64,000 nt of DNA, taken from Paenibacillus amylolyticus (lineage in GTDB: Bacteria; Bacillota; Bacilli; Paenibacillales; Paenibacillaceae). The stretch spans positions 496,001-560,000 of the forward strand of contig NZ_RIAS01000001.1 of NCBI RefSeq assembly GCF_003719335.1, given 5' to 3'. The notes under the pieces were generated by a model. The model was not told the origin of the DNA. It was given only the letters and a program-made list of their open reading frames with translations, and made no database searches. Shown one piece after another: positions 45,792 to 54,794 of this stretch (within the stretch, counting starts at the first letter, position 1; every line of letters starts with the position of its first letter). Position numbers and translations under genes: made by a program.

Positions 45792-46457
45792 TTAAATGAA
45801 TTCATGCTCTACAGCCTTCTGCAAGGCCTCGAAAAAATCCCGGTTTCTCTGGCTATATCCCGGCTTGTTCAAAATCTCAAATGTACGTTCGATCCCCTTT
45901 TGCACTAATGCCCGATCATTGGTAAGCAACCCGTAGCTTAAAATCGTTACGCAGCAGTTAAAAAGATCACCCGTAGGCCAGTGGTGTGGCCGTTTGGTCA
46001 AATATTCATCAACAGCAACACCTTGATCTATGCGCGGCAGCAAATACTTGCTTTCAGCTTCCTTGAACCTGTCTGCTGTTTGCTGAGCAGCTTCTTGTAT
46101 ATTTTCAGAGGAAACAAGAACAGAATGTTTTTGCTGTGTATACCTTTCAACACTATTGCCGAAGCCGACTGGAGCATTTGAGATCAACGTTATTTGATGC
46201 TTTTCAAGAAAAGTACGTAAACGTTCAGTGGCAGCTTCATAACGGCAGGCCATGATTGTATATACAGCATACGGCGGTTTTGAATGACCAAGATGGCTAT
46301 GTAAGCTCCAAACTACACCCGGCTTAACATTTTTTTTGAACGTATAGTCCGTCGGACTGGAATCAGCCTCTCTATGTTCCACATACCCTTCCGGTGCAAT
46401 GAATTTCCCCAATTCAGTATAAAATTGTTTTCGAATACCTTCTTTTAGATTTCGCAT
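45792..46457 (-). CDS. Protein of unknown function, 221 residues
   Basis: I do not recognise the family. It is a soluble mixed alpha/beta protein without signal peptide or membrane helix. It starts MRNLKEGIRKQFYTELGKFI and contains YTFKKNVKPGVVWSLHSHLG and PHHWPTGDLFNCCVTILSYG. The N-terminal third has a DUF4304-like feel (short beta strands after an initial helix), which is only an impression. The ribosome site is poor, and a 23-codon open frame with a strong site (CCTCCTCC on plus, 46527-46534) ends inside its first codons, so translational coupling is likely. It has its own terminator. Confidence 0.6.
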   Translation of the reverse strand: MRNLKEGIRKQFYTELGKFIAPEGYVEHREADSSPTDYTFKKNVKPGVVWSLHSHLGHSKPPYAVYTIMACRYEAATERLRTFLEKHQITLISNAPVGFGNSVERYTQQKHSVLVSSENIQEAAQQTADRFKEAESKYLLPRIDQGVAVDEYLTKRPHHWPTGDLFNCCVTILSYGLLTNDRALVQKGIERTFEILNKPGYSQRNRDFFEALQKAVEHEFI

Positions 46458-46516
46458 GTCAATGTACGCCTGCTACGTCTATAATTACGCGTTTCAAATA
46501 ACATACCCGTAACCAT
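46445..46516 (-). CDS. Possible 23-residue leader peptide
   Basis: ATG at 46516 with GGAGGAGG ten bases upstream begins MVTGMLFETRNYRRSRRTLT and stops at 46445, overlapping the start of the unknown gene by 13 bases. The same frame is open further upstream to 46684 without another start. It may be a coupling leader or the eroded 3' end of a former gene. Confidence 0.35.
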   Translation of the reverse strand: MVTGMLFETRNYRRSRRTLTCEI

Positions 46517-46660
46517 AGCGAGCAGACCTCCTCCTTTTTTCAAACTAAATCCTGCGGTTGCCAACCTAGATATAAATGAGTCGGGATGAAGACTGAACAC
46601 TGTATCCTTTTCAATCAATAATATAAGCTGTTCGCCAAGAGCAAGCTTTTCTTCATAAAT

Positions 46661-46708
46661 AAAATACCCTATAAGATGGACTTTTTAAAGTGTCTATCTC
46701 ACAGGGTA
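46661..46708 (-). terminator. Terminator after the RlmI-like gene
   Basis: TACCCTGTGAGATAGAC pairs with GTCCATCTTATAGGGTA around an A/T loop. On the minus strand the stem is followed by TTTTATTTATG. It lies 29 bases after the stop. Confidence 0.82.
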
Positions 46709-46736
46709 CATGTGTCATTCTATAAATAGAGTAATC

Positions 46737-48113
46737 TTAATTTTTTTTGCTTCTCACTTCAAAAATAGCGAATTTCAGGTAATGCCCTTCATCTACGCCC
46801 AAAATTTGCGGGTGATCCTTACCGGCTGCTTTCCAGTCGATTAAACGTAATACCTTACCTGCATCTTCAGCTGCATCCGCAATCGTTTCCAGGAAGAGGT
46901 CAGGACGCATGTGGTAGGAACAGCTTGCGGTTACCAAATATCCACCCTCGTTGACCAGTTTCATGCCCTGCAAGTTGATATCCTTGTAGCCGCGGCATGC
47001 CCCTTTGACAGCTGATTTTGTTTTGGCAAAGGCAGGTGGATCAAGGATAACGACATCAAACGTTTTTCCAGCACTGGACAATGCTTTGGAGGTATCTACC
47101 TTTTGCTCCGCTGCTCGTGCTCGTGCATTGCGCTCATCAAGTCCTTTGACTTGCTCACGCAGATATTGAAAAGCATCGGCTACAACGAACTCAACCCGAT
47201 CCGTGAAACCATTTAGCTCCACATTGGTTCGTGCGCTCTCGATCGCATGTTCGGAAATATCGAGGCAGGTTACCTTTTTCGCTCCAAATTTGCAAGCATT
47301 CAGGGTAAAGCTGCCGGTATGAGAGAAACATTCCAGCACGGTGGCACCGTCCCAATATGGGAAAGTAACCACTTTGCCACCCTTATTCACAGGCAACAGC
47401 TGCTCTGTTCCTTCATGCTCGACCTGTTGCACGGTGATGCCGCTTTTGTATCCCCAGCCTTTCATCAACGGTTCAATGGCAGCCCGGTTTTCACGCTGGT
47501 CGAAGAAGTACCCTGTCTTCTGTCCTTCTACGATGTCCACCTTGATGAGCAGCCCATTTTCGGTCACAGTCACATGACGCGGGCATTCCCCGTAGAGCGG
47601 TCCTTTGATCTGCTCCAGACCTTCCAGTTCACGGATCGATACATCACTGCGCTCATAGATACCTTCCGGCTGCATCACTTCAATGAGAGCCTGGACAATC
47701 GCTTCACGGCAACGGTCCATACCCAGTGTAAGGATCTGCACAACTAAAATGCTACCGAACCGATCAACGATCAATCCAGGCAGGAAATCAGCTTCACCAT
47801 AAACAAGACGGTAGGCTTCGCCATCCTGAATGAAGCGTTCCCGGTGACGCAGACAATCATGGAAACGAGCAGCAAAAAAGACGGTATCCATCTGTTCAAA
47901 CTCCAAAGGCTGGTATGAGACTACACGAACGGTAATCTGGGAAGCCGGATTATAATATCCCGTTGCCAAGTAACGACCTTGATGATTCAGTACATTAACG
48001 ATATCACCCGGTTCCGGGTTGCCGTCTACGGATGCAATTTCATTTTTGAAAATCCAGGGATGTGCATGTTCCAACCGCTTTTTGCGGCTTCGTTCCAGTG
48101 TAACGGATGACAA
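46737..48113 (-). CDS. Class I rRNA large-subunit methyltransferase, RlmI-like
   Basis: 458 residues. Predicted 23S rRNA (cytosine-C5)-methyltransferase. An N-terminal PUA domain (about 1-75: HPWIFKNEIASVDGNPEPGD) is followed by the EEHUD-like linker and a Rossmann domain. Motif I is VLECFSHTGSFTLNACKFGA. The catalytic region is FDVVILDPPAFAKTKSAVKG, with VTASCSYHM as the second cysteine motif. It is longer than the usual 390-400 residues owing to a segment around 225-255 (SGITVQQVEHEGTEQLLPVN). Start TTG with only a weak site (GAAGTGG). Divergent from the yqeW-like gene. Confidence 0.88.
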   Translation of the reverse strand: MSSVTLERSRKKRLEHAHPWIFKNEIASVDGNPEPGDIVNVLNHQGRYLATGYYNPASQITVRVVSYQPLEFEQMDTVFFAARFHDCLRHRERFIQDGEAYRLVYGEADFLPGLIVDRFGSILVVQILTLGMDRCREAIVQALIEVMQPEGIYERSDVSIRELEGLEQIKGPLYGECPRHVTVTENGLLIKVDIVEGQKTGYFFDQRENRAAIEPLMKGWGYKSGITVQQVEHEGTEQLLPVNKGGKVVTFPYWDGATVLECFSHTGSFTLNACKFGAKKVTCLDISEHAIESARTNVELNGFTDRVEFVVADAFQYLREQVKGLDERNARARAAEQKVDTSKALSSAGKTFDVVILDPPAFAKTKSAVKGACRGYKDINLQGMKLVNEGGYLVTASCSYHMRPDLFLETIADAAEDAGKVLRLIDWKAAGKDHPQILGVDEGHYLKFAIFEVRSKKN

Positions 48114-48170
48114 GATTGATCCACTTCTTTCTTATTTTAGTTGAAAAGATAGGTTTGGGCGGCAACGAGA

Positions 48171-48345
48171 CGCTCCGGGGACGAATCGATCCTATGATCG
48201 CTGTTGTCCTCAGATTTTTTGGATTCCCTTCTCCAAAGGTAAAAATCCGACGACAAGCCTATGCTTCCGATGTAGCTTTCTTTCAGAAAGCTTTCAGGCG
48301 AGCCCTTCGCTTCCTTGGATTCGATTCCGTCCCCTCCGCTCCGTT
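48171..48345 (+). repeat. Structured dispersed element, copy A
   Basis: Closing stem GGGGACGAATCGATCC (48177-48192) pairs with GGATTCGATTCCGTCCCC (48317-48334). Inner stems are TTGTC/GACAA (48204-48208, 48252-48256), GATTTTT/AAAAATC (48213-48219, 48241-48247) and AGCTTTCT/AGAAAGCT (48274-48292). Copy B at 54795 shares the loops and changes both sides of stems. It lies in the divergent rlmI/yqeW intergenic region. Confidence 0.75.
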
Positions 48346-48467
48346 TGCCGAATCACCGTATCTTTTACATGGGGGCTAGCAGTCTCAATTCCTCTTGTGC
48401 TTGTCATGCTTGTCTCTGCTTCCTCATAGGATAAGTGATAAGGAATGGGACGGGAGGAATGATTCGG

Positions 48468-49469
48468 ATGTTCAGAGAAGTAATTCTGCCTCTGTTATAT
48501 GGGCTGATTATCTTTTTTGGCGGTATGAAGCTGATGGAGACAGCGCTGCAACGCATGGCGGGGCCGATGCTGGCAGACTGGTTAAACCGTGCCACTTCTG
48601 CCCCATGGAAGGGCATGGCATTCAGTGCAGGCGCAACCGCTTTGCTGCAGAGCAGCACTGCGGTAACGGTACTCACCATAGGATTAGCTAACGCGCGCTT
48701 AATTACCTATGGACGCACTCTCGGCATTATCTTGGGGACCAATATTGGAACCTGCTTAACTACAGAGCTTGTCGGTCTTCAGATTGGACTTGCCGCACTG
48801 CCGTTGTTGCTTCTATCTCTAACAGGCTGGGCTGTTTTTGTTGTCCTTGGTGAACGCAACCAAACTGCCCATGAACGGACTCGCCGTACTTTGACCAATA
48901 TCCAATTCAGTTTCCTTGCGGCAGCAGGATTTGCTCTTGTCATGACAGGCATTCAAGTCATGCAGTCCATCGCCGTTCCACTTCGGAGCATGGGCGTATT
49001 TCAATGGTTTCTGGAGCGGTCGACCGACAGCCTATGGTGGGGCTTTCTTGCCGGTGCGTGCCTGACCGCGCTGATTCACAGCAGCGCCGCGGTTATCAGC
49101 ATGGCGATTACACTTGCAGCGACAGGCGTGCTGCCTGTAGAGATCGGCATCGCCATTGTGATCGGATCTAACGTAGGAACCTGTATCACTGCTGTTATTG
49201 CAGCCGCAGGCGGGGCTTCCGCAGGCAAATTTGTAGCAGCCTCCCATGTTGTGCTCAACATTGCGGGAGCACTGCTGTTTATGCCGCTGATCAGCCAGCT
49301 GCATGCAGCGTCAGCCTGGCTGTCAGCGGACCACGGGGCACAGATAGCGCATGCCCAGACCCTTTTTAACATCATCAGTTCATTGCTAGCTTTACCGTTC
49401 TGTTACCTACCGATTTGGCACAAAAAAACACCTGTGCTTACCCCGTCGGCAAAGAGACCTGTCGCTTAA
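48468..49469 (+). CDS. yqeW: Na/Pi-cotransporter family protein, YqeW-like
   Basis: 333 residues with about eight membrane helices. The two inverted QSS-type repeats of the family are present: ALLQSSTAVTVLTIGLANA with GTNIGTCLTTE, and ALIHSSAAVISMAITLAATG with GSNVGTCITAV. No PhoU tail is fused. The start is the ATG ten bases after GGAGG; an earlier ATG (48459) is too close to that site. In B. subtilis yqeW also lies between mtaB and rpsU, but there on the common strand. Here it is inverted and preceded by structured element A. Phosphate or another anion as substrate is an inference. Confidence 0.9.
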   Translation: MFREVILPLLYGLIIFFGGMKLMETALQRMAGPMLADWLNRATSAPWKGMAFSAGATALLQSSTAVTVLTIGLANARLITYGRTLGIILGTNIGTCLTTELVGLQIGLAALPLLLLSLTGWAVFVVLGERNQTAHERTRRTLTNIQFSFLAAAGFALVMTGIQVMQSIAVPLRSMGVFQWFLERSTDSLWWGFLAGACLTALIHSSAAVISMAITLAATGVLPVEIGIAIVIGSNVGTCITAVIAAAGGASAGKFVAASHVVLNIAGALLFMPLISQLHAASAWLSADHGAQIAHAQTLFNIISSLLALPFCYLPIWHKKTPVLTPSAKRPVA

Positions 49470-49549
49470 TAAGTTGCCACAATATCGGCGTTATTGACGA
49501 CAGAATGGGTAGGTAAGTAGCCATCATTGAAGCGTAACGTCGTAAGATT

Positions 49550-49984
49550 TTAAACGTTGATGCCCAGTTTATTCAAGCCAATGCGCAAAATGTCATCGTT
49601 ATTATCGTATCCACTCTGCTGTTGTTTGGACCATGCTTCTTCGGGAGAGTACCAATCCACACCTTTAATCTCTTCCATCTGAGGCTGGAGATCACCGCTT
49701 TGTGCTTCAACGAGATAATAGTGCACTTCCTTGTCCACTGGACCAAACTCGGCATGCTGATACGTATAAGCAATGATATTGATCGGCTCCACAATGCGTC
49801 CCACCATGCCTGTTTCTTCCAAAATCTCACGGAGCGCCGTCTGTTCGATCGTTTCTCCATCTTCCATCTTGCCCTTGGCAAGTGTCGTTTTACCATAACG
49901 GTCTACGATAAGCTGGATTTGAATCTGGCCATCCTCACCTGTTCTGTAAACAACGCCGCCTGCTGAAATTTCTTTTTTGTTCAT
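49550..49984 (-). CDS. Nudix hydrolase
   Basis: 144 residues. The complete Nudix box is G(K)MEDGE then seven residues, REILEETGM, which binds magnesium and hydrolyses a nucleoside diphosphate linked to X. The sequence begins MNKKEISAGGVVYRT, as in diadenosine-polyphosphate or MutT-like members. The start follows GGGGGAG by six bases. Upstream of mtaB in genome coordinates but 107 bases from it and without visible coupling. Substrate unknown. Confidence 0.92.
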   Translation of the reverse strand: MNKKEISAGGVVYRTGEDGQIQIQLIVDRYGKTTLAKGKMEDGETIEQTALREILEETGMVGRIVEPINIIAYTYQHAEFGPVDKEVHYYLVEAQSGDLQPQMEEIKGVDWYSPEEAWSKQQQSGYDNNDDILRIGLNKLGINV

Positions 49985-50090
49985 GATGTTCTCCCCCATC
50001 TGACTTCAATTTCTTTTCTTGGCAAAGAAGGACCTCATCTCCTCGGGTATTTTCCCCAAGGAAATGAAATCCTTGTTCATAACGCCTGAA

Positions 50091-51437
50091 TTACATCGCG
50101 GCAGGTTTCACATTCTCTTCCAGTACACGAACCAACGTACCTTGGCTTTCATTCGCACCGGCTTCGGTCAACTTCACGCGGCACACCTTGCCTACCATAT
50201 CCGGCGTTCCATCAAACACCAGTTGAATGTAGTTATCACTGTATCCGTGCAGCTTGCCACTGCCTTCGCGGCCTTTTGCTTCACCTTCAGGAATAACCTC
50301 GAGCACTTGTCCAACGAATTTCTCAGCATACTCCAGTTGCATCTGCTCAGACAGTTCAATCAATTCATGCACCCGTGCATTTTTGATTTCCTCATCCACT
50401 TGATCCTCCATGCGTGCTGCCGGAGTACCCGTACGTTTGGAGTATGGGAATACGTGCATTTCCGAGAAACCGATTTTGCGCATCAATTCGTAACCGTTAC
50501 GATACATCTCATCTGTTTCGCCTGGGAAACCAACGATAACATCGGTTGTGATCGCAACATCTGGCATCGCCTCACGTATACGCAACATTTTGTTATAGAA
50601 CTCTTCAGTCGTATATTTGCGGCGCATACGTTTCAGAACAGTGTCATCTCCTGCTTGCAACGGAATATGGAAATGACGAACCAGTTTGTCTGAACGTTTG
50701 ATCACATCCAGCATCCGATCATCAATCTGACTTGCTTCAATCGAGCTGATGCGAATACGCTCCAGACCTTCCACTTTGTCCAAGTCCCACAGCAGGTCGG
50801 TCAGATCATAGTTTTCCATGTCATCTCCGTACCCGCCTGTATGAATACCTGTCAGGACAATCTCCTTGTAACCCGCTTGTACGAGCTGGTGTGCCTGCTG
50901 AACAATGCTATTTGCCTCACGGCTACGCGACAGACCACGGGACCACGGAATGATGCAGAAGGTACAGAAGTTGTTGCAACCATCCTGAATTTTGAGGAAC
51001 GCACGCGTGCGATCCGCGAAATCCGGTACATCCATTTCCTCAAATACACGTGTTTTCATAATGTTACGCACCGCGTTTACCGGCTGACGCGATTCCTGAA
51101 TTTCATTGACATATGGCAAAATTTTATCCCGATCCTGGGTTCCGATGACCAAATCTACGCCAGGAATATCCAAAATCTCGGCAGGAGATGTCTGTGCATA
51201 ACATCCGGTTACTGCTACAATGGCATCCGGATTGCGTCGAATAGCACGGCGGATAATTTGACGACTCTTCTTGTCACCTGTGTTAGTTACGGTACACGTA
51301 TTAATCAAATAAACATCGGCTGTCTGTTCGTCGAAATCTACCTGTTCGTAGCCTTCGTTTTTGAATAGTTGCCAGATCGCTTCTGTATCATAAAAGTTAA
51401 CTTTGCAGCCCAAGGTGTAAAACGCCACGGATGGCAT
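50091..51437 (-). CDS. mtaB: tRNA t6A37 methylthiotransferase MtaB
   Basis: 448 residues. Radical-SAM enzyme that converts t6A37 to ms2t6A37. The N-terminal UPF0004 domain has FYTLGCKVNFYDTEAI, NTCTVTN and VTGCYAQ (three cysteines for one cluster). The radical-SAM motif is CNNFCTFCIIPWSRG (CxxxCxxC). A C-terminal TRAM domain ends the protein. GGGGGAAT precedes the ATG. It starts two bases after rsmE ends, as in B. subtilis yqeU-yqeV. Confidence 0.96.
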   Translation of the reverse strand: MPSVAFYTLGCKVNFYDTEAIWQLFKNEGYEQVDFDEQTADVYLINTCTVTNTGDKKSRQIIRRAIRRNPDAIVAVTGCYAQTSPAEILDIPGVDLVIGTQDRDKILPYVNEIQESRQPVNAVRNIMKTRVFEEMDVPDFADRTRAFLKIQDGCNNFCTFCIIPWSRGLSRSREANSIVQQAHQLVQAGYKEIVLTGIHTGGYGDDMENYDLTDLLWDLDKVEGLERIRISSIEASQIDDRMLDVIKRSDKLVRHFHIPLQAGDDTVLKRMRRKYTTEEFYNKMLRIREAMPDVAITTDVIVGFPGETDEMYRNGYELMRKIGFSEMHVFPYSKRTGTPAARMEDQVDEEIKNARVHELIELSEQMQLEYAEKFVGQVLEVIPEGEAKGREGSGKLHGYSDNYIQLVFDGTPDMVGKVCRVKLTEAGANESQGTLVRVLEENVKPAAM

Positions 51438-51439
51438 AA

Positions 51440-52204
51440 TTACATTCCCCCCATTTCTCCAGATTCATATAAAACACAAGTCAGCGCAGCCATACCAGCC
51501 GTCTCAGCTCGCAAAATACGCTTGCCCAGTCCAACCGATATCGCACCTGCCTCATCGGCCTGAGCCGTTTCCTTCTCGGAAAATCCGCCCTCAGGTCCAA
51601 CAACAATCAACACATTCGCCCCTGCATCAGCAGCAAGCTGCTCCACAAACGGCTTCAGAACATCTCTAAGATGTTTACCGTCTTCTTTTTCATAACAATA
51701 ACATACCAGGTCGTAGTCCCCAAAAGAAGATAACAGCCCTTTCCAGGAAAGCGGCTGCTCAACGGTTGGAATGCGGTTACGATGGCTCTGTTCAGCAGCT
51801 TCCTTGGCGATTTTCCGCCAACGCTCCAGACGTTTGCCTTCCTTCTTGGCGTCGTATTGCACAATCGTACGTTCTGATAGAAAAGGTACAAAAGATACGG
51901 CCCCGATCTCCGTACATCTCTGAATGACCGTCTCCATCTTGTCCCCTTTGGGCAAGCTTTGTGCTACCGTTACATTCAACCTTGCTTCGCGATCCATAAC
52001 CAGCGGTTCCAGGATTGTCGCTTTTACTTCCCCTGCTTCAATACTATCGATGGCGACCAGTGCTTCTTTAGAGCTTCCGTCGCTGACAATCAGCTTGTCC
52101 CCGGGTTTGCCACGCATGACTTTGCCGATATGACGGGCATCGTCGCCTGTTATCACCACTGCATGTTCACTGAACTGCTCTGCAGATACAAAATATCGCT
52201 GCAT
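51440..52204 (-). CDS. rsmE: 16S rRNA (uracil(1498)-N3)-methyltransferase RsmE
   Basis: 254 residues. SPOUT-class enzyme. It begins MQRYFVSAEQFSEHAVVITG with HIGKVMRGKPGDKL (N-terminal PUA-like part). The knotted SAM site is seen in VLIVVGPEGGFSEKE and ISVGLGKRILRAETA. The start at the second ATG has GGTGG seven bases upstream. The ATG at 52219 is an alternative. Immediately upstream of mtaB. Confidence 0.94.
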   Translation of the reverse strand: MQRYFVSAEQFSEHAVVITGDDARHIGKVMRGKPGDKLIVSDGSSKEALVAIDSIEAGEVKATILEPLVMDREARLNVTVAQSLPKGDKMETVIQRCTEIGAVSFVPFLSERTIVQYDAKKEGKRLERWRKIAKEAAEQSHRNRIPTVEQPLSWKGLLSSFGDYDLVCYCYEKEDGKHLRDVLKPFVEQLAADAGANVLIVVGPEGGFSEKETAQADEAGAISVGLGKRILRAETAGMAALTCVLYESGEMGGM

Positions 52205-52351
52205 ATGTTGTCCACCCATTCTTTCCTGTTATGACTGGAATTCTTCCTGCTGGAAGCAGGCAAGAATCCAATCGCCACAGATGATCATACAACTTTTATG
52301 TGCTTATGACCAGCACTACGGTTCGATTACAGACCATTTATGAGCTTATAT

Positions 52352-53032
52352 TTAAAGATATAATTCAATAACGAGACCAACTAAATCCCTGTACATGTCA
52401 TTGGCAAACAGATATAGTGGTTGAATTGTGACTGCCTGTAATGGCGGAATAATTAAGATCAATAGGAAGACAATGATGGACCATTGTTCCACACCTTGCA
52501 GCTTGCGGCTGATTGAAGGCGGCAGCACATCTTCCAGAATACGGTAACCGTCCAGTGGTGGAAGCGGGATGAGATTGAACATAAACAAGAAAAAGTTCGT
52601 GACACTGAACATCGGCAAAAATGTCATCACAGCTGTAACGACCCGCTCATTTTCAATGTTCCCCAGTACACCTGATCCAAACAATATTCCATAGATCACT
52701 GCCCCGATAATAGCCAACAGCAGATTGCTCAGTGGACCTACTACAGAAACAATCGTTCCCATGAGTCTCGGTTTGTCAAAGTTTGCACGGTTTACAGGTA
52801 CAGGACGTGCCCACCCAAACCCTGCAATGACAAGCAAAAGCACCCCGAGCAGGTCAAAGTGCGCCACCGGATTTAATGTGACCCTTCCCAGCAGCTTGGC
52901 TGTTGGATCACCGAATTTGTTGGCAAAATACGCATGCGAAAATTCATGAATCGTAAATGCAATCAGAATGGTCACCAGGAAGAACGGCAGTTGATCCAGC
53001 GGCAGACGGAAAATCCGATCTAAGAAGTCCAT
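52352..53032 (-). CDS. Site-2 protease family protein (M50)
   Basis: 226 residues with about six membrane helices. The zinc motif is TIHEFSHAYFANKFGD (HExxH) near the first helix. The third ligand region is NLIPLPPLDGYRI (the NPxxDG-type motif). NPVAHFDLLGVLLL follows the first motif. It belongs to the small, PDZ-free YwhC-like branch of intramembrane proteases, whose substrates are mostly unknown. It starts three bases after prmA with AGAGGTAG as ribosome site, so it is translationally linked. Confidence 0.92.
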   Translation of the reverse strand: MDFLDRIFRLPLDQLPFFLVTILIAFTIHEFSHAYFANKFGDPTAKLLGRVTLNPVAHFDLLGVLLLVIAGFGWARPVPVNRANFDKPRLMGTIVSVVGPLSNLLLAIIGAVIYGILFGSGVLGNIENERVVTAVMTFLPMFSVTNFFLFMFNLIPLPPLDGYRILEDVLPPSISRKLQGVEQWSIIVFLLILIIPPLQAVTIQPLYLFANDMYRDLVGLVIELYL

Positions 53033-53035
53033 AGA

Positions 53036-54001
53036 CTACCTCTTTCTGGCTTCAAAGGCTAGCCAGTCCTCTTCACGCTCGATCGCACGAACTTCAAATC
53101 CTGATGCCACCAGCGCATCATGTACAACCTGCTCCTTGTTCTTCCATATGCCCGAAACGATATAGATGCCACCAGACTCCAGTGCTTTATACACATCATC
53201 AACGAACAGCAAAATAATTTCAGCCAAGATGTTGGCTACAATAATTTTGACTGGCAGCTTAACACCAAGAGCAGGATCTTGGCTTCCAAGCACAGACAAT
53301 AGGTCACTTTCTTTGACCGTAATCTGCTGTTGCATCTTGTTCAGTTCCACGTTTTCTATCGCACTTGTTACTGCAACCGGATCAAGATCAAGTGCGAGCA
53401 CATGCTTTGCACCCAGATGTACCGCGCCGATAGACAGAATACCGGAACCCGTACCCACATCTATCATTTCCTCGCCACCCTGAATCACTTTTTCCAGTGT
53501 ACGCAAACAGAGTGTTGTCGTTGGATGTGTACCCGTACCAAAAGCCATTCCAGGGTCCAGCTCAATAATTTTCTCGTCTGGGCTCTCCGGCGTATATTCC
53601 TCCCACGTTGGCTTGATCGTCAGACGATCGGATATGCGCACAGGTTTGAAGTATTGTTTCCAAGCCGTTGCCCAGTCATTTTCATCCACCGTACGTGTTT
53701 CGTAACGAATCTCCCCGGCATCAATACCAAACTCGGACAATTCTTCAATTCTCGGGTTTACTTCTGCCTGTAAGGCAACCATATCTGTACCTTCGGAGTA
53801 ATATCCTTTGATGACCGCAAAACCTTCGGGAATATCATTCAAAGGAACGTCATATAACTCGCCATACGTCGTATCCCGTTTTTTATTTAAAGTGCCGGAC
53901 TCTTCAATCGACACCCCTCCAGCACCCGCTTCATGCAAAAAATTCGAAATCATCTCCACAGCTTCTTCTGTGGTATGTATTGTTAGTTCATGCCATAACA
54001 T
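53036..54001 (-). CDS. prmA: Ribosomal protein L11 methyltransferase PrmA
   Basis: 321 residues. It trimethylates L11. The N-terminal substrate domain begins MLWHELTIHTTEEAVEMISNFL. The Rossmann domain has MAFGTGTHPTTTLCLRTLEK, MIDVGTGSGILSIGAVHLGA and IIVANILAEIILLF. Length is normal. GAGGAGG precedes the ATG. In B. subtilis prmA follows dnaJ directly. Here three small genes intervene. Confidence 0.96.
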   Translation of the reverse strand: MLWHELTIHTTEEAVEMISNFLHEAGAGGVSIEESGTLNKKRDTTYGELYDVPLNDIPEGFAVIKGYYSEGTDMVALQAEVNPRIEELSEFGIDAGEIRYETRTVDENDWATAWKQYFKPVRISDRLTIKPTWEEYTPESPDEKIIELDPGMAFGTGTHPTTTLCLRTLEKVIQGGEEMIDVGTGSGILSIGAVHLGAKHVLALDLDPVAVTSAIENVELNKMQQQITVKESDLLSVLGSQDPALGVKLPVKIIVANILAEIILLFVDDVYKALESGGIYIVSGIWKNKEQVVHDALVASGFEVRAIEREEDWLAFEARKR

Positions 54002-54121
54002 ACGTGGTTTTGCCTCCTCAATAATTAAAAACGTCTTTTGCCTGCTAATAATTCAAACATCCCAACTATTGTACTACACATGCAAGCCGAAGCACAAAGC
54101 ATACTCATAAAAGAAAACAAA

Positions 54122-54158
54122 ACAGGATATCCGCAGTCAAACCGCTCGAATATCCTGT
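54122..54158 (-). terminator. Terminator after the small gene at 54199
   Basis: ACAGGATAT (54122-54130) pairs with ATATCCTGT (54150-54158). The minus strand continues TTTTGTTTTC. It closes the yfhD-like two-gene unit. Confidence 0.82.
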
Positions 54159-54198
54159 CCCATTTTTCGGTACCTGTCGATCTTTCTCGTGAGCACCA

Positions 54199-54591
54199 CT
54201 AATAAAAACGTCCGCCGTTCTGTGTGATCATCTCTGCAGCTTGCGGTAAAGAATCGTGAGAAACGGATACCGTCAGTAAAATGCCCTGCTTTACACTTCG
54301 CGCTGCATCTTCTGGTGAATGGTCATACACCTGTCCTCCCGATAACATCTCGGTCTCATCACTGATTAGAGCAAGTACATTCAGCTCGCCGCTGAAGCCG
54401 CCAACAACAGCTGTTGGTAAATGCTCTTCTCCTTTAATATTATTTGACCCAGCTGTCCCTGCATGCTCACGCAGACTCTCGATGCGCAGCTGGTTCGGAT
54501 GCAGCAACTCCAGAGCTCTGCGAGCAGATTCAGCTTCAGACCAACTCGTAAATACAGCCTCAAGTGTGACCGCCGAGCGATCTTCAGTCAT
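54199..54591 (-). CDS. Small unknown protein related to the gene at 54991
   Basis: 130 residues without signal peptide. It reads MTEDRSAVTLEAVFTSWSEA and ends with QGILLTVSVSHDSLPQAAEM. N-terminal SEAESARRALELL and C-terminal ILLTVSV...AAEMITQNGG recur in the neighbour at 54991-55359 (SPEQAQGAVKKLEAL; ILLTVVV...AMSIIEQAGG). This suggests a shared ferredoxin-like fold as in general-stress YflT-type proteins, which is an inference. The start overlaps the YfhD-like stop by eight bases and follows GGAAGAG. Confidence 0.68.
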   Translation of the reverse strand: MTEDRSAVTLEAVFTSWSEAESARRALELLHPNQLRIESLREHAGTAGSNNIKGEEHLPTAVVGGFSGELNVLALISDETEMLSGGQVYDHSPEDAARSVKQGILLTVSVSHDSLPQAAEMITQNGGRFY

Positions 54592-54763
54592 GAATTTCTC
54601 TTCCTTGACGACGATCTGCTGCCTCACTGCGGCGCAAAGCTTCGATATCCTCGTGATCTGCCGCTTCTGCGCTGAACTCAACATCCTCATTTTTCGCAGA
54701 CTGAAGACGTTTCATCTTTTCAGTTTTTGTTAAAATTTCACCTGGTCGTTGTCGATTAGCCAT
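54584..54763 (-). CDS. YfhD-like small protein
   Basis: 59 residues, MANRQRPGEILTKTEKMKRL onward. The segment VEFSAEAADHEDIEALRRSEAADRR matches the pattern of Bacillus YfhD (VEFS-ELAD-DDREA-R-AADRR). It is highly charged and probably an extended helix. GGGAGG stands nine bases upstream. It overlaps the following gene by eight bases, forming a two-gene unit. YfhD-type proteins have no established function. Confidence 0.68.
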   Translation of the reverse strand: MANRQRPGEILTKTEKMKRLQSAKNEDVEFSAEAADHEDIEALRRSEAADRRQGREIHD

Positions 54764-54794
54764 TTCATTTTTCCTCCCTTTGTATTTACACATA

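Noticed and set aside
48107-48379. Open reading frame of 90 codons on the plus strand
   Set aside because: It runs across structured element A, has no ribosome site, and overlaps the rlmI start. The repeat explains the sequence better.
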